Assembly: GCA_963783965.1 (NCBI GenBank)
Contig: CAWAPQ010000010.1
Location: 62,001 to 126,000 of the forward strand
DNA from: Bog-473 sp963783965
Lineage (GTDB): Bacteria > Actinomycetota > Acidimicrobiia > Acidimicrobiales > RAAP-2
DNA: 64,000 nt
Reading direction: 5' to 3'
Shown here: positions 42,191 through 51,101 of the stretch, piece after piece
Layout of the letters: every line of letters begins with the position of its first letter
Position numbering within the stretch: position 1 is the first letter of the stretch
Program-made: the position numbers and the translations under genes
The notes under the pieces: model-generated
Database searches by the model: none
The model's input: the letters and a program-made list of their open reading frames with translations, nothing else
What the model was told of the DNA's origin: nothing

Positions 42191-42635
42191 CCACGCCGTC
42201 GCCCCGCCGAGAACCACGGCGCAACAACGCCGCTGAGAGTTGTCCGGCCGTTGGCGTTGATTGGTGCGAACGGCTCTACACGTCGATGGAAGGCGCCAAG
42301 CACAATTGAGGCCGGGGGCGGGGTGACTGAGGTCGTCTGGGAGTCACTCCGCCCTTTTTCATTCGCGAGATCGTTCACTCTGGGGCCGGGAGCCCCCAGG
42401 AGCACCGGCCAACGACGGGCCGCCCCAGCCCAGCCCAGCCGACCCCAGCCCGGCTCAACCCCCTTCGCAATCATGTCGATCTCTTTGCTGGCCCCCGGCT
42501 GGGGCTGCCGGGGCCCGGCGGAGGAAGCGGTGGCACCTGCGGGCTTACGCTGAGCCCCCAGGGGGCCGAACGACCACAGTCCACCGACCTGGGCAAAGAT
42601 GACCACGACGCTGGGGGCTGGGAGGGAGGAACGCC
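42191..42635. other. 445-base spacer between the zinc-ribbon and DUF2252 genes
   Basis: No convincing coding frame. It holds an intrinsic terminator at 42316-42359, a CCCAGC-rich low-complexity patch near 42424-42460, and the GGGAGGGAGGAAC ribosome site of the DUF2252 gene at the right end. The 125 bases between the zinc-ribbon stop and the terminator could be an untranslated tail or a small RNA. Confidence 0.5.
42316..42359 (+). terminator. Rho-independent terminator
   Basis: GGGCGGGGTGACT (42316-42328) pairs with AGTCACTCCGCCC (42342-42354), 12 of 13 pairs plus one G-T, around a 13-base loop. TTTTT follows at 42355-42359. It ends transcripts coming from the MprF-like/zinc-ribbon unit. Confidence 0.88.
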
Positions 42636-44021
42636 GTGAGCAACTCGCATTATGGGACCGCAACCGTGGCTGCCAGGCACGACCTCGCGGCCACCGCTGC
42701 CGAGCGCCGTGAAATCGGGCGCCAGGCACGGGTCCTGGCGCCGCGGGCGGACCTGGGCGACTGGGACGAGAAGGCCCGCGGGCACGATCCAGTCGACACG
42801 ATCCTGGCCCAGAACGAAATCCGGCTGCCCGAGCTCGCCGCGCTCCGGCACCAGCGCATGGCGCTCTCGCCCTGGAACTTCTACCGCGGCGCCGCGGCCG
42901 TCATGGCGGCCGATCTGGCCTCCCGGGCCCACAGCCGCATTGAGGTGCAGCTCTGCGGTGATGCCCATGTCCTGAACTTCGGCCTGTGGGCCACGCCCGA
43001 GCGCAACCTCAACTTCGACCTGCGTGACTTCGACGAGACGCTGCCCGGACCCTTCGAGTGGGACGTGGCCCGCCTGGCCGCCAGCCTCGTGGTGGCGGCC
43101 CGCGAGAATGGGGTGAAGGCCAGCAAGTCCGACGCTGCGGTGACGGCGGCGGTCGACGCCTACCGCACCCGCATGCGGTACTACTCCACCCTGCCGCTGC
43201 TCGACATCTGGTACGAGGGCACGCGCTTCGACCAGTTCATCGACTACTTCGAACCAGCTGACCGCGGCCAGGTGAAGGTGCAGTTCGAGAAGAAGAAGGA
43301 GAGCCGGACCAGCCGCGGCGCCTTCGCCAAGCTGACCACGGAGCGGCGCGGGCGGGCCCGCATCACCCCCCAGCCCCCTCTGCGCGTCACGCTCGACGAC
43401 GACGAGCAGGGCGACATCGTGGAGGGGCTGCTCGAGGGCTACCGCCTCACCTTGCAGGAGGATCGTCGCCGGTTGTTCGACCGCTTCACCCCGGTGGACG
43501 TCGTCCGCCAGGTGGTGGGGGTCGGCAGCGTGGGCATGGTGGTGTACCTCGTGCTGCTGGAGGGAAGCGCGACGGGCGACCCGCTCTTCCTCCAGTGCAA
43601 GCAGGCCGGTCCATCCGTCTACGAGTCCTACACCTACGCCAGCGGGCACGACAACCATGGCGCCCGTGTCATCTCCGGCAAGCGCATGGTGCAGAGCGCC
43701 ACCGACATCTTCGTGGGCTGGGGCTCACTGGGCGACCGCGATTTCTACGTGCGCCAGTTCCGCGACATGAAGCTGATCCCCACCACTGACCTGATCGCAC
43801 CGGTCCTCGTGGAGTTCGCCATCGCCTGCGGCAACACCCTGGCCCGGGCGCACGCCCGCTCCGGTGATCCCGAGGCCATTGACGCCTACATAGGCAAGGG
43901 CGACGTCTTCACCAAGGCCATGCGCCGGTTCGCCCGTCGCTACGCCGACCAGAACGAGCGCGATCACGGCGCACTGGTCGCCGCCATACGCAAGGGCAGG
44001 GCCGAGACCGTCCTGGACTGA
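42636..44021 (+). CDS. DUF2252 family protein
   Basis: 461 residues, GTG start with a strong GGAGGGAGGAAC upstream. DUF2252 motifs are RMALSPWNFYRGAAAVMAAD (about 73-92), LCGDAHVLNFGLWATPERN (about 106-124) and FDLRDFDETLPGPFEWD (about 129-145). GDAHVLNFG and the following DFDE recall the catalytic loop and metal motif of aminoglycoside kinase-like folds, so a kinase-like reaction is possible. No substrate is known. The gene is convergent with nuoN, 3 bases apart. Confidence 0.88.
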   Translation: MSNSHYGTATVAARHDLAATAAERREIGRQARVLAPRADLGDWDEKARGHDPVDTILAQNEIRLPELAALRHQRMALSPWNFYRGAAAVMAADLASRAHSRIEVQLCGDAHVLNFGLWATPERNLNFDLRDFDETLPGPFEWDVARLAASLVVAARENGVKASKSDAAVTAAVDAYRTRMRYYSTLPLLDIWYEGTRFDQFIDYFEPADRGQVKVQFEKKKESRTSRGAFAKLTTERRGRARITPQPPLRVTLDDDEQGDIVEGLLEGYRLTLQEDRRRLFDRFTPVDVVRQVVGVGSVGMVVYLVLLEGSATGDPLFLQCKQAGPSVYESYTYASGHDNHGARVISGKRMVQSATDIFVGWGSLGDRDFYVRQFRDMKLIPTTDLIAPVLVEFAIACGNTLARAHARSGDPEAIDAYIGKGDVFTKAMRRFARRYADQNERDHGALVAAIRKGRAETVLD

Positions 44022-44024
44022 CGC

Positions 44025-45773
44025 CTACTTGGGCAGGAACAGCAAGGTGGCGTGGTTGGCGAAATCGATGAGTGGCTGTGGCCACACGCCGAAGAGCACC
44101 GTCACCCCGGTACAGAGCGCGATGGCCAGCCCGCTCAGGGCCGGCACCGGGACCCTCTCCGGCGTCGCGTCGTCACCGGCCTCCGCACGTTCGGCGGCCT
44201 CGTCGTCCAGCAATATCTGCTCGTTGAGGGTGGTCACCGTCCCCGCGGCCGACGCCGGCGTCGCCCAGGCCAACCCTCCCTCCGTGCCGCTGTCCTCGGT
44301 CACCGCCGTGATGGTGCCGCCCCCGGTCATCCCGCCTTCGGCACCCAGGGCCGCCGAGCCGCCCAGCCCGCCCTCGACCTCGCCCTGCCCGCCGGCGGCG
44401 TACATGAGGACGGCGACCCGCAGGTAGAAGTAGGCCGCCACGACCGCCGTGACCATGGCGATGACGCCCAGGGGCACCTCGCCCGCCGCGACGGCGGCGA
44501 AGACCACCTGCAGCTTGGCCCACAGGCCGGTCGTGAAGGGTGCGCCCGCCTGGGCCAGCAGCAGGACCGCCAAGGCCAGCGCCATGGCGGGCTGGCGGCG
44601 GGCCAGGCCCCGATAGCGCGACAGGTCGTGGTCGCCGTCGCCCTCACGCCCGAGCACCGTGACGATGGCGAAGCTGCCAACGGTCATGAACATGTAGGCG
44701 AAGAGGTAGTACAGCGAGGCGCTGACGCCGCGGGCCGTGCCGGCGGAGACGCCGAGAAGGATGAACCCGGCGTGGTTGATGGACGAGTACGCCAGCATCC
44801 GCTTCACGTCGCGCTGACGCAGGGCGACGAACGCACCGAGCACCAGCGAGAGCACCGCCAGCCCGTACACGATCGGGCGCCAGTCGGTCTCAACGACGCC
44901 GAACGACGAGAAGAGGACGCGCAACATGGCCGCGAACGCGCCCGCCTTGGCCACGGCCGCCATGAACCCGGTGACCGGCGAGGGGGCGCCCTGGTAGACG
45001 TCGGGCGTCCACATGTGGAAGGGCACGGCCGCCACCTTGAACGCGAAGCCGACCAGCATGAGGGACAGCCCCGCCAGCAGCAGGCCGTTGGTCAGGACGA
45101 CGTTCTTGGAGAGGAAGTCCGAAATCTGGGTCAGGTTGGTCGAGCCCGTGGCGCCGTAGGTGAGCGCGATGCCGTAAATGAAGATGGCCGAGGAGAAGCC
45201 GCCCAGAATGAAGTACTTGAGCGCCGCCTCCCCCGACGCGGCCCGTTTGTAGTTGAAGGCGGTGAGCACGTACAGGGCGATGGAGAGGATCTCCAGGCCC
45301 AAAAAGACGATGATGAGGTCGTTGGCCAGCCCCATCAACATGGCGCCCGAGGCCGAGACCATGGCCAGCACGTGGAATTCGGCGCCCTGCATGCCTTCGC
45401 GGCGCAGGTACCCGTCCGCCACCAGCGCGCTGAGGAGCATGGCGATGGCGACCAGCATGGTGATGAGCACGCTGAAGCCGTCCATGACGACCGCCTGCTT
45501 CACGTAGGTATGCGCCCCGTGCTGCTGGACGTCGGCCCACTGCCACAGTGCGACGCCCAACGCACCGCCCGAGATGATCACCGTGGCGATGGTCGCCACC
45601 CGGACCCGGAGTGGCTTGCGGACCAGCGAGGCCAGGCCGAGGAGGACGACGGCGCCGCCGATCATGATGATGGGCGGCAGGATGGCCAGCCAGCGGATGG
45701 ACGGCATCGTGATGGAGTTCGACGCCGAGTGGGTGGTGGCGGCCGCGTGGGCAGCGGCGAGGTGCGCGATCAC
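44025..45773 (-). CDS. nuoN: NADH-quinone oxidoreductase subunit N
   Basis: 582 residues, about 14 membrane helices, an antiporter-like proton pump subunit. Recognisable are FLGLEILSIALYVLTAF, AVPFHMWTPDVYQGAPSPVT and RMLAYSSINHAGFILLG. Before the last helix is an inserted segment of about 85 residues (bases about 44147-44405). It is rich in Gly, Glu and Thr and is not found in ordinary NuoN. GTG start overlapping nuoM by 4 bases; last gene of the nuo operon. Confidence 0.95.
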   Translation of the reverse strand: MIAHLAAAHAAATTHSASNSITMPSIRWLAILPPIIMIGGAVVLLGLASLVRKPLRVRVATIATVIISGGALGVALWQWADVQQHGAHTYVKQAVVMDGFSVLITMLVAIAMLLSALVADGYLRREGMQGAEFHVLAMVSASGAMLMGLANDLIIVFLGLEILSIALYVLTAFNYKRAASGEAALKYFILGGFSSAIFIYGIALTYGATGSTNLTQISDFLSKNVVLTNGLLLAGLSLMLVGFAFKVAAVPFHMWTPDVYQGAPSPVTGFMAAVAKAGAFAAMLRVLFSSFGVVETDWRPIVYGLAVLSLVLGAFVALRQRDVKRMLAYSSINHAGFILLGVSAGTARGVSASLYYLFAYMFMTVGSFAIVTVLGREGDGDHDLSRYRGLARRQPAMALALAVLLLAQAGAPFTTGLWAKLQVVFAAVAAGEVPLGVIAMVTAVVAAYFYLRVAVLMYAAGGQGEVEGGLGGSAALGAEGGMTGGGTITAVTEDSGTEGGLAWATPASAAGTVTTLNEQILLDDEAAERAEAGDDATPERVPVPALSGLAIALCTGVTVLFGVWPQPLIDFANHATLLFLPK

Positions 45774-47314
45774 TTGGTTCCCTCCACGCCGCGGACCGCC
45801 ACCGGCGGCTCGGAGACGCCGGTCTTCGACTCGACGTGCGCAATGAGCTGGTTGACCGACGGGTTGATGCGGTCGAGCACCGGCTTGGGGTACACGCCCA
45901 GGAACACGATCAGAATGATGAGGGGCGCCATGACGAGGCGCTCGATCAGCACCAGGTCACGGGTCTTCTCGTCGGCGTCCCGCGGCTCACCGTGGAAGAC
46001 CTGCTGGTAGGCCCACAGCAGGTAGATGGCGGCCACAATCACGCCGAGCATCGCGACCACGGCCCACCAGCGGTGCGTGATGAAGGTGCCCGACAGCACG
46101 AGGAACTCGCTGACGAAGCCGTTGAGGCCGGGCACCCCGATGGAGGCCAGCATGACCACCGTGAAGGCAGCCGCCATGACCGGTGCCGCCTTCTGCAGCC
46201 CGCGCAGCTCGCCCGTCTGCCAGGTGCCGCGGCGCTGGTAGATGAAGCCGATGAGGATGAACAGCCCCGCCACGATGATGCCGTGGTTGAGCATGAGGAG
46301 GACGGCCCCGGACAGACCCTGCGTGCTCAGCGAAAAGGTGCCGAGCGCGATGAACCCGATGCCGGCGAGCGACGAATAGGTGACCAGTCGCTTCATGTCG
46401 CGCTGGGCGCAGGCGACGATGGCGCCGTAGACGATGCCGATGACGGCCAGCGTCAGGAAGAGGGGGGCCAGTGTCCGGGTGGCGTGGGGGAAGAGGCTGA
46501 GGTCGAAGCGGATGATGCCGTAGGTGCCCAACTTGGCCAATATGCCCGACAGGAGAACCGAGCCCTCTTCCGGGGCTTCGGTGTAGGCGTCGGGCGACCA
46601 GGTGTGGAGAGGGAAGAGTGGCGCCTTGACTGCGAAGGCCGCCGTGAAGGCCAGGAAGAGCAGGATCTCCGTCGACGAGGAAAGGTGCGTCTGCATCAGC
46701 GGCCCGAGCTCGAAGGTCAGGTAGTGGAACTGCGACTCGTGGATGAAGGCCAGCGCCAGGATCCCCACCAGCAGGAAGGCCGAGCCGAGGAAGGTGTAGA
46801 GGAAGAACTTGATGGCGGCGTAGGCACGGCGCTGGTGGCCCCAGCCGGCGATGATGAAGTAGGCGGGCACGAGCGTGAGCTCGAACATGAAGAAGAAGAC
46901 GATCAGGTCGAGCGACAGGAAACTCCCCATCACCGCTGCCTCCAGGAGGAGGATCCAGGCGAAGTAGGCGCGGGGGTTCTCGCGGTTGCGCCCGAGGATG
47001 ATGGTGAGCGGGAACAGCAGCGCCGTCAGCAGTACCAGGAAGATGGAGATGCCGTCGACCCCGAGGTACCAGTGCACCCCCAGGCTGGTGCCGGTGTACT
47101 GGTGGTTCGAGACCAGCTGGAAGCCGCCGTCGTGGACCTTCATGGCGATCAGCGCCGTCACCGCGATGACGGCCGTCGCCAGCGACACAATCAGCGCCAG
47201 CGCGTACACGAGCTCCCGGTGCAGCGACTTCTCCAGACTGAGCAGGCCCATGGCGACCGCCCCGATGGCCGGCAGCAGGATGAGCAGGGTGAGGAAGGGG
47301 ACGGAGTGACTCAT
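45770..47314 (-). CDS. nuoM: NADH-quinone oxidoreductase subunit M
   Basis: 514 residues, about 14 membrane helices. Key parts are VDGISIFLVLLTALLFPL (about 86-103), FELTLVPAYFIIAGWG with the conserved Glu, KAPLFPLHTWSPDAYTEAPEEGS, and RLVTYSSLAGIGFIALG. It is a proton-pumping membrane subunit. ATG at 47314 overlaps the nuoL stop by 4 bases. Confidence 0.96.
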   Translation of the reverse strand: MSHSVPFLTLLILLPAIGAVAMGLLSLEKSLHRELVYALALIVSLATAVIAVTALIAMKVHDGGFQLVSNHQYTGTSLGVHWYLGVDGISIFLVLLTALLFPLTIILGRNRENPRAYFAWILLLEAAVMGSFLSLDLIVFFFMFELTLVPAYFIIAGWGHQRRAYAAIKFFLYTFLGSAFLLVGILALAFIHESQFHYLTFELGPLMQTHLSSSTEILLFLAFTAAFAVKAPLFPLHTWSPDAYTEAPEEGSVLLSGILAKLGTYGIIRFDLSLFPHATRTLAPLFLTLAVIGIVYGAIVACAQRDMKRLVTYSSLAGIGFIALGTFSLSTQGLSGAVLLMLNHGIIVAGLFILIGFIYQRRGTWQTGELRGLQKAAPVMAAAFTVVMLASIGVPGLNGFVSEFLVLSGTFITHRWWAVVAMLGVIVAAIYLLWAYQQVFHGEPRDADEKTRDLVLIERLVMAPLIILIVFLGVYPKPVLDRINPSVNQLIAHVESKTGVSEPPVAVRGVEGTK

Positions 47315-49227
47315 CCCCACCACGTCCGACTCAACATGAAGGCGATGATGAGGGCCAGGCCGATGGCGATCCCCAGCGCGTAGTTGCGGGCATAGCCCGT
47401 CTGCAGCTTGCGGGCCGCGCTCCCCGTGGCCTTGGCCAGCTGGGCCGTGCCGTTGACCGCCCCGTCAATGACGCGGACGTCGACCACCCAGGCGAGGAAC
47501 GTCGCCAGCCGCTGGGCCGGCCGCCCGAGGACAGTGTCGTAGAAGTCGTCCCAGTACCAGACCCGCTGCAGGAAGGCCGGCTCCAACTTCGGCTGGTACA
47601 CCTCGTCGCCCCGCCACAGCCACCAGGCCACGATCACACCGATGAACGCGGCCGCGATGTCGGCCAGCGCCAGCGCCCACTCCGGCCCCGCCCCCAGATT
47701 GTCGTTGTAGAGCGTGCCGGTGAACACCGGGGCCAGGAAGCTGGCGAGGTTGTCGGTGTGCACCCAGGGCAGGTCGAGCGCGCCGGCGAAGAAGGCGAAG
47801 AAGGCGAGGACCACGAGCGGGAGGCGCATGACCCAGGGCGACTCGTGGGGCGCGTGCAGCGCCGGCTCGCCGTGCGGGCCCTCCTTGTCGAAGCGCTCCT
47901 TGCCACCGAAGGCCAGGATCTCCAGGCGGCTCATGTAATAGGCGGTCAGCACGGCGGTGACGAGGCCGATGACCCATAGGGGCTTGAAGTGGGCGAACGT
48001 GTTGTCCAGGACGTCGCCCTTGGCCCAGAAGCCCGACAGCGGCGGGATGCCGGCAATGGCCAGGAATCCGATGGTGAAGGTGACGGTGGTCCACTTCATG
48101 TAGCGGCGCAACGCGCCCATGCGTTTGAGGTCCTGCTCGTCGTGGAGCCCGTGGATGACCGAGCCCGCCCCCAGGAAGAGGAGGCCCTTGAAGAAGGCGT
48201 GCGCCACCATGAGGAAGATGGCGGCGATGTAGGCGCCGGTGCCGACGGCCAGGATCATGTAGCCGATCTGCGAGACGGTGGAGAAGGCGAGCACCTTCTT
48301 GATGTCCTGCTGCGCACAGGCGATGGTGGCCGCCACGAACGCGGTGACGGCCCCGATGATTGCGATGATCTCGGACCCCGTTGCCGTCACGTGTAACAGC
48401 GGGTTCATGCGACACAACAGGTAGACCCCGGCCGTGACCATGGTGGCGGCGTGAATGAGGGCCGAAACCGGGGTCGGGCCCTCCATGGCGTCGGGCAGCC
48501 AGTTGAACAGCGGGATCTGGGCCGACTTCCCGGCGGCGGCCAGGAAGAGCAGCAGCACGGCGGCCAGGCCGACGCCCCCGTCCAGGTGTGACAGCTGCCC
48601 GAAGATCCCCCCGCCCGGCCCGCTCTCGTACTGGATCGTGCCGGTCCGCTCGAAGATCAGGAAGATGGCGAGGAGGAAGCCGATGTCACCGATGCGGTTG
48701 TAGATGAAGGCCTTCTTGCCGGCCGAGGCGGCCGACTCGCGCTGGAACCAGAAGGCCACGAGCCAGTAGGAGCAGACGCCCACGCCCTCCCAGCCGACGA
48801 AGGTGAGCAGCAAGTTGTCCGCCAGCACGAGCAGCAGCATGGAGAAGACGAACAGGTTCAGGTAGATGAAGAACTTGGAGTAGTCGCGGTCGCCCTTCAT
48901 GTACCCGATGGAGTACAGGTGGATGAAGGCACTGACGAAGGTGATGAACATGCACATCGTCATCGACAGCGGGTCCACCAACGTGCCCACGGGGACCGAC
49001 AGTCCGCCGACCTGGAACCAGGTGAAGTAGTTGTCCACCACCACGCGGCCGTTGTCGGGCAGGCCGAGCAGGCCCGCCAGCACGATGCAGGCCACGACGA
49101 AGGCGCCACCGATGGCCACCGTCCCGATCACGCCCGCCACCGGGTCGCCGATGCGGCGGCCAAAGGCCAGGAGGAACAAAAACCCCGCGAGGGGCAGCAG
49201 CAACATGAGGTACGCGAGATGGACCAC
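47311..49227 (-). CDS. nuoL: NADH-quinone oxidoreductase subunit L
   Basis: 638 residues, about 16 membrane helices, with the long lateral helix expected near the C-terminus. Motifs are LVDPLSMTMCMFITFVSAFIHLYSIGYM, FVGWEGVGVCSYWLVAFW, IPLFNWLPDAMEGPTPVSAL and LAFSTVSQIGYM. The GTG start has GAAGGG upstream within the end of nuoK. Confidence 0.96.
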   Translation of the reverse strand: MVHLAYLMLLLPLAGFLFLLAFGRRIGDPVAGVIGTVAIGGAFVVACIVLAGLLGLPDNGRVVVDNYFTWFQVGGLSVPVGTLVDPLSMTMCMFITFVSAFIHLYSIGYMKGDRDYSKFFIYLNLFVFSMLLLVLADNLLLTFVGWEGVGVCSYWLVAFWFQRESAASAGKKAFIYNRIGDIGFLLAIFLIFERTGTIQYESGPGGGIFGQLSHLDGGVGLAAVLLLFLAAAGKSAQIPLFNWLPDAMEGPTPVSALIHAATMVTAGVYLLCRMNPLLHVTATGSEIIAIIGAVTAFVAATIACAQQDIKKVLAFSTVSQIGYMILAVGTGAYIAAIFLMVAHAFFKGLLFLGAGSVIHGLHDEQDLKRMGALRRYMKWTTVTFTIGFLAIAGIPPLSGFWAKGDVLDNTFAHFKPLWVIGLVTAVLTAYYMSRLEILAFGGKERFDKEGPHGEPALHAPHESPWVMRLPLVVLAFFAFFAGALDLPWVHTDNLASFLAPVFTGTLYNDNLGAGPEWALALADIAAAFIGVIVAWWLWRGDEVYQPKLEPAFLQRVWYWDDFYDTVLGRPAQRLATFLAWVVDVRVIDGAVNGTAQLAKATGSAARKLQTGYARNYALGIAIGLALIIAFMLSRTWWG

Positions 49228-49230
49228 GGT

Positions 49231-49536
49231 TCAGCCCTTCAGCGAATCCAGGTCGTCCGCCACCGTGGTCTCTCGTCGGCGGAAGTTGGTCACCACGATG
49301 CCCAGGCCCACCACGACCTCGGCCGCGGCGACCACGAGCACGAAGAACACGATGGCCTGCCCACCGATGTCGTTGAGCATGCGGGCGAAGGTGACGAAGG
49401 TCAGGTTGGCCGCGTTGAGCATGAGCTCAATGCACATGAACATGATCAGGACGTTGCGCCGCACCAGCAGGCCGATGGCGCCGATGGTGAACACAATGGC
49501 GGCCAGGCCGATGTACCAGGCTCCCGAGAGGCTCAT
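49231..49536 (-). CDS. nuoK: NADH-quinone oxidoreductase subunit K
   Basis: 101 residues with three membrane helices and the conserved membrane glutamates in MFMCIELMLNAANLTF (about 32-47) and VAAAEVVVGLGIVV (about 68-81). Part of the proton path. ATG overlaps the nuoJ stop by 4 bases. Confidence 0.96.
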   Translation of the reverse strand: MSLSGAWYIGLAAIVFTIGAIGLLVRRNVLIMFMCIELMLNAANLTFVTFARMLNDIGGQAIVFFVLVVAAAEVVVGLGIVVTNFRRRETTVADDLDSLKG

Positions 49537-50159
49537 GCCGGGAGCTCGCTCTCGGTGTTGCCCTCGTTCTCGGCGTGGACGGTCGGTGGGCGGCGGGCCA
49601 GCACGACGGCGCCGACCACGGCGATGACCAGCAGCGCCGCGGTGGCCTCGAAGGCGAACAGGTAGGTCGTGAAGAGCTGCTTGCCCAGCTGGGCCGGCTC
49701 TCCCGCCGGCGAGTTCAGACCGGCGACGTGGCCCTGGATCGGCCCCACCACCTGCTTGGCGCCGGTGACCCAGTGCGCCGTGGCCGCCATGGCCAGGACG
49801 CCGCCGAGCGTGATGAGGGAGAACACGACCGCGAGCGGGCGCTGGCCGGCCAGCGGCTCCACGGTGGTGTCCTCGGCCCGGTCGACGCCGAGGAACATGA
49901 TCACGAAGAGGAAGAGGACGACGATGGCGCCCGCGTAGACGATGATCTGCACCGCCGCCAGGAAGTCGGCCTCCTGCTCAATGAAGAGCACGGCGACACC
50001 GAAGAGGGTCATCACCAGGCTCAGGGCGGCGTGCACGGGGTTGCGGGACGTCACGACACCGATCGCGCCGACCAGGATCACCGCCGCCGCGGCGGCGAAC
50101 ACCAGGATGTCGGGCCAGGTGGCGCGCGTGGCAGCCAGCAGGGGCACGGCGTGGAGCAT
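49533..50159 (-). CDS. nuoJ: NADH-quinone oxidoreductase subunit J
   Basis: 208 residues, five membrane helices. NPVHAALSLVMTLFGVAVLF and FLAAVQIIVYAGAIVVLFLFVIM are the conserved parts around helix 3. The tail is acidic. It starts 3 bases after the nuoI stop. Confidence 0.95.
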   Translation of the reverse strand: MLHAVPLLAATRATWPDILVFAAAAAVILVGAIGVVTSRNPVHAALSLVMTLFGVAVLFIEQEADFLAAVQIIVYAGAIVVLFLFVIMFLGVDRAEDTTVEPLAGQRPLAVVFSLITLGGVLAMAATAHWVTGAKQVVGPIQGHVAGLNSPAGEPAQLGKQLFTTYLFAFEATAALLVIAVVGAVVLARRPPTVHAENEGNTESELPA

Positions 50160-50162
50160 CGG

Positions 50163-51101
50163 TCAGTCGCTCCCCTCGGTGCCGCTGGTCGCCACGGCAC
50201 CGGTCACCGCCTCGTCGGCCCTGTCGGCCTCGGTCTTCGCCTGATCGGCCTTGGCCTCCGCCTTGTCGGCCTTGGCCTCCGCCTTGGCCGCCTTGCGCGA
50301 GGCCCGCAACTCCTTCAGGCGGGCCCGGGTGGCGTCCATCTTCTTGCGATTGGCTGCCGCCCCCTCCTTGGCCCGCCAGACCCGGCCCTGCATGCCGCGG
50401 TGGGCCAGGGGGATGTCCTCGTCCAGCAGGTGGGCCTCGAGCACCTCGCGCAGCGGCTTGGAGCCGGTGGCGTCGTCGTCCCGGTGCGCCGACTGCCCGC
50501 CCTCGGGGGCGCGGACGCCGTAACCCAGCTCGCCCTCCCACTGGACCTCGCCCTCGTAGGCCGCGCTGCCCGACGGGGAGGTGGCGCGCATCCAGCCGGA
50601 CGTCATCAGGTCGTCGCCCTCGCGCCAGTCCTCCCACGGGAGCTTCTTCGGGGTGCCGTCGTCGTTCACCACGAGCTCTTCCTTGGTGTAGATGGCGTCG
50701 GAGCGGTTGGTGAAGGAGAACTCGAACAGCTTGGACTCGGTGATGGCCTCGGTCGGGCAGGCCTCGACGCACATGTCGCAGTGGATGCAGCGCAGGAAGT
50801 TGATCTCGTAGACGTAGCCGTAGCGTTCCCCGGGCGACACCGGGTGATCGGGCGGGTTGTCGAGCCCGCGCACGTAAATGCAGTCGGCCGGGCAGACGCC
50901 GGCGCACAGCTCGCAGCCGATGCACTTCTCCATGCCGTCCTCGTAGCGGTTGAGGACGTGGCGCCCGTGCTGGCGCGGCTGCTTCGGCTTCTTCTCGTCG
51001 GGGTACTTCGTGGTGACCCGCGGCCGGGTCAGGTGCTGGAAGGTGAGCTTGAAGCCGCCCAGGAAGGAGAGCTGGTCCTTGATCTCGTCGCCGGCGCCCA
51101 T
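50163..51101 (-). CDS. nuoI: NADH-quinone oxidoreductase subunit I with a long charged C-terminal tail
   Basis: 312 residues, against 165-220 in most bacteria. The ferredoxin core carries two [4Fe-4S] motifs, CIGCELCAGVCP (about 60-71) and CIHCDMCVEACP (about 104-115). From about residue 180 a polar extension begins. Its last 60 residues are Ala/Lys/Glu/Asp repeats such as KAEAKADKAEAKAD, predicted to be a long charged helix. The ATG overlaps the nuoH stop by one base. Confidence 0.95.
   Translation of the reverse strand: MGAGDEIKDQLSFLGGFKLTFQHLTRPRVTTKYPDEKKPKQPRQHGRHVLNRYEDGMEKCIGCELCAGVCPADCIYVRGLDNPPDHPVSPGERYGYVYEINFLRCIHCDMCVEACPTEAITESKLFEFSFTNRSDAIYTKEELVVNDDGTPKKLPWEDWREGDDLMTSGWMRATSPSGSAAYEGEVQWEGELGYGVRAPEGGQSAHRDDDATGSKPLREVLEAHLLDEDIPLAHRGMQGRVWRAKEGAAANRKKMDATRARLKELRASRKAAKAEAKADKAEAKADQAKTEADRADEAVTGAVATSGTEGSD

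Noticed and set aside
42424..42460. CCCAGC-rich patch considered as a repeat element or origin feature
   Set aside because: Short, irregular and consistent with base composition; no dnaA boxes or inverted ends nearby.
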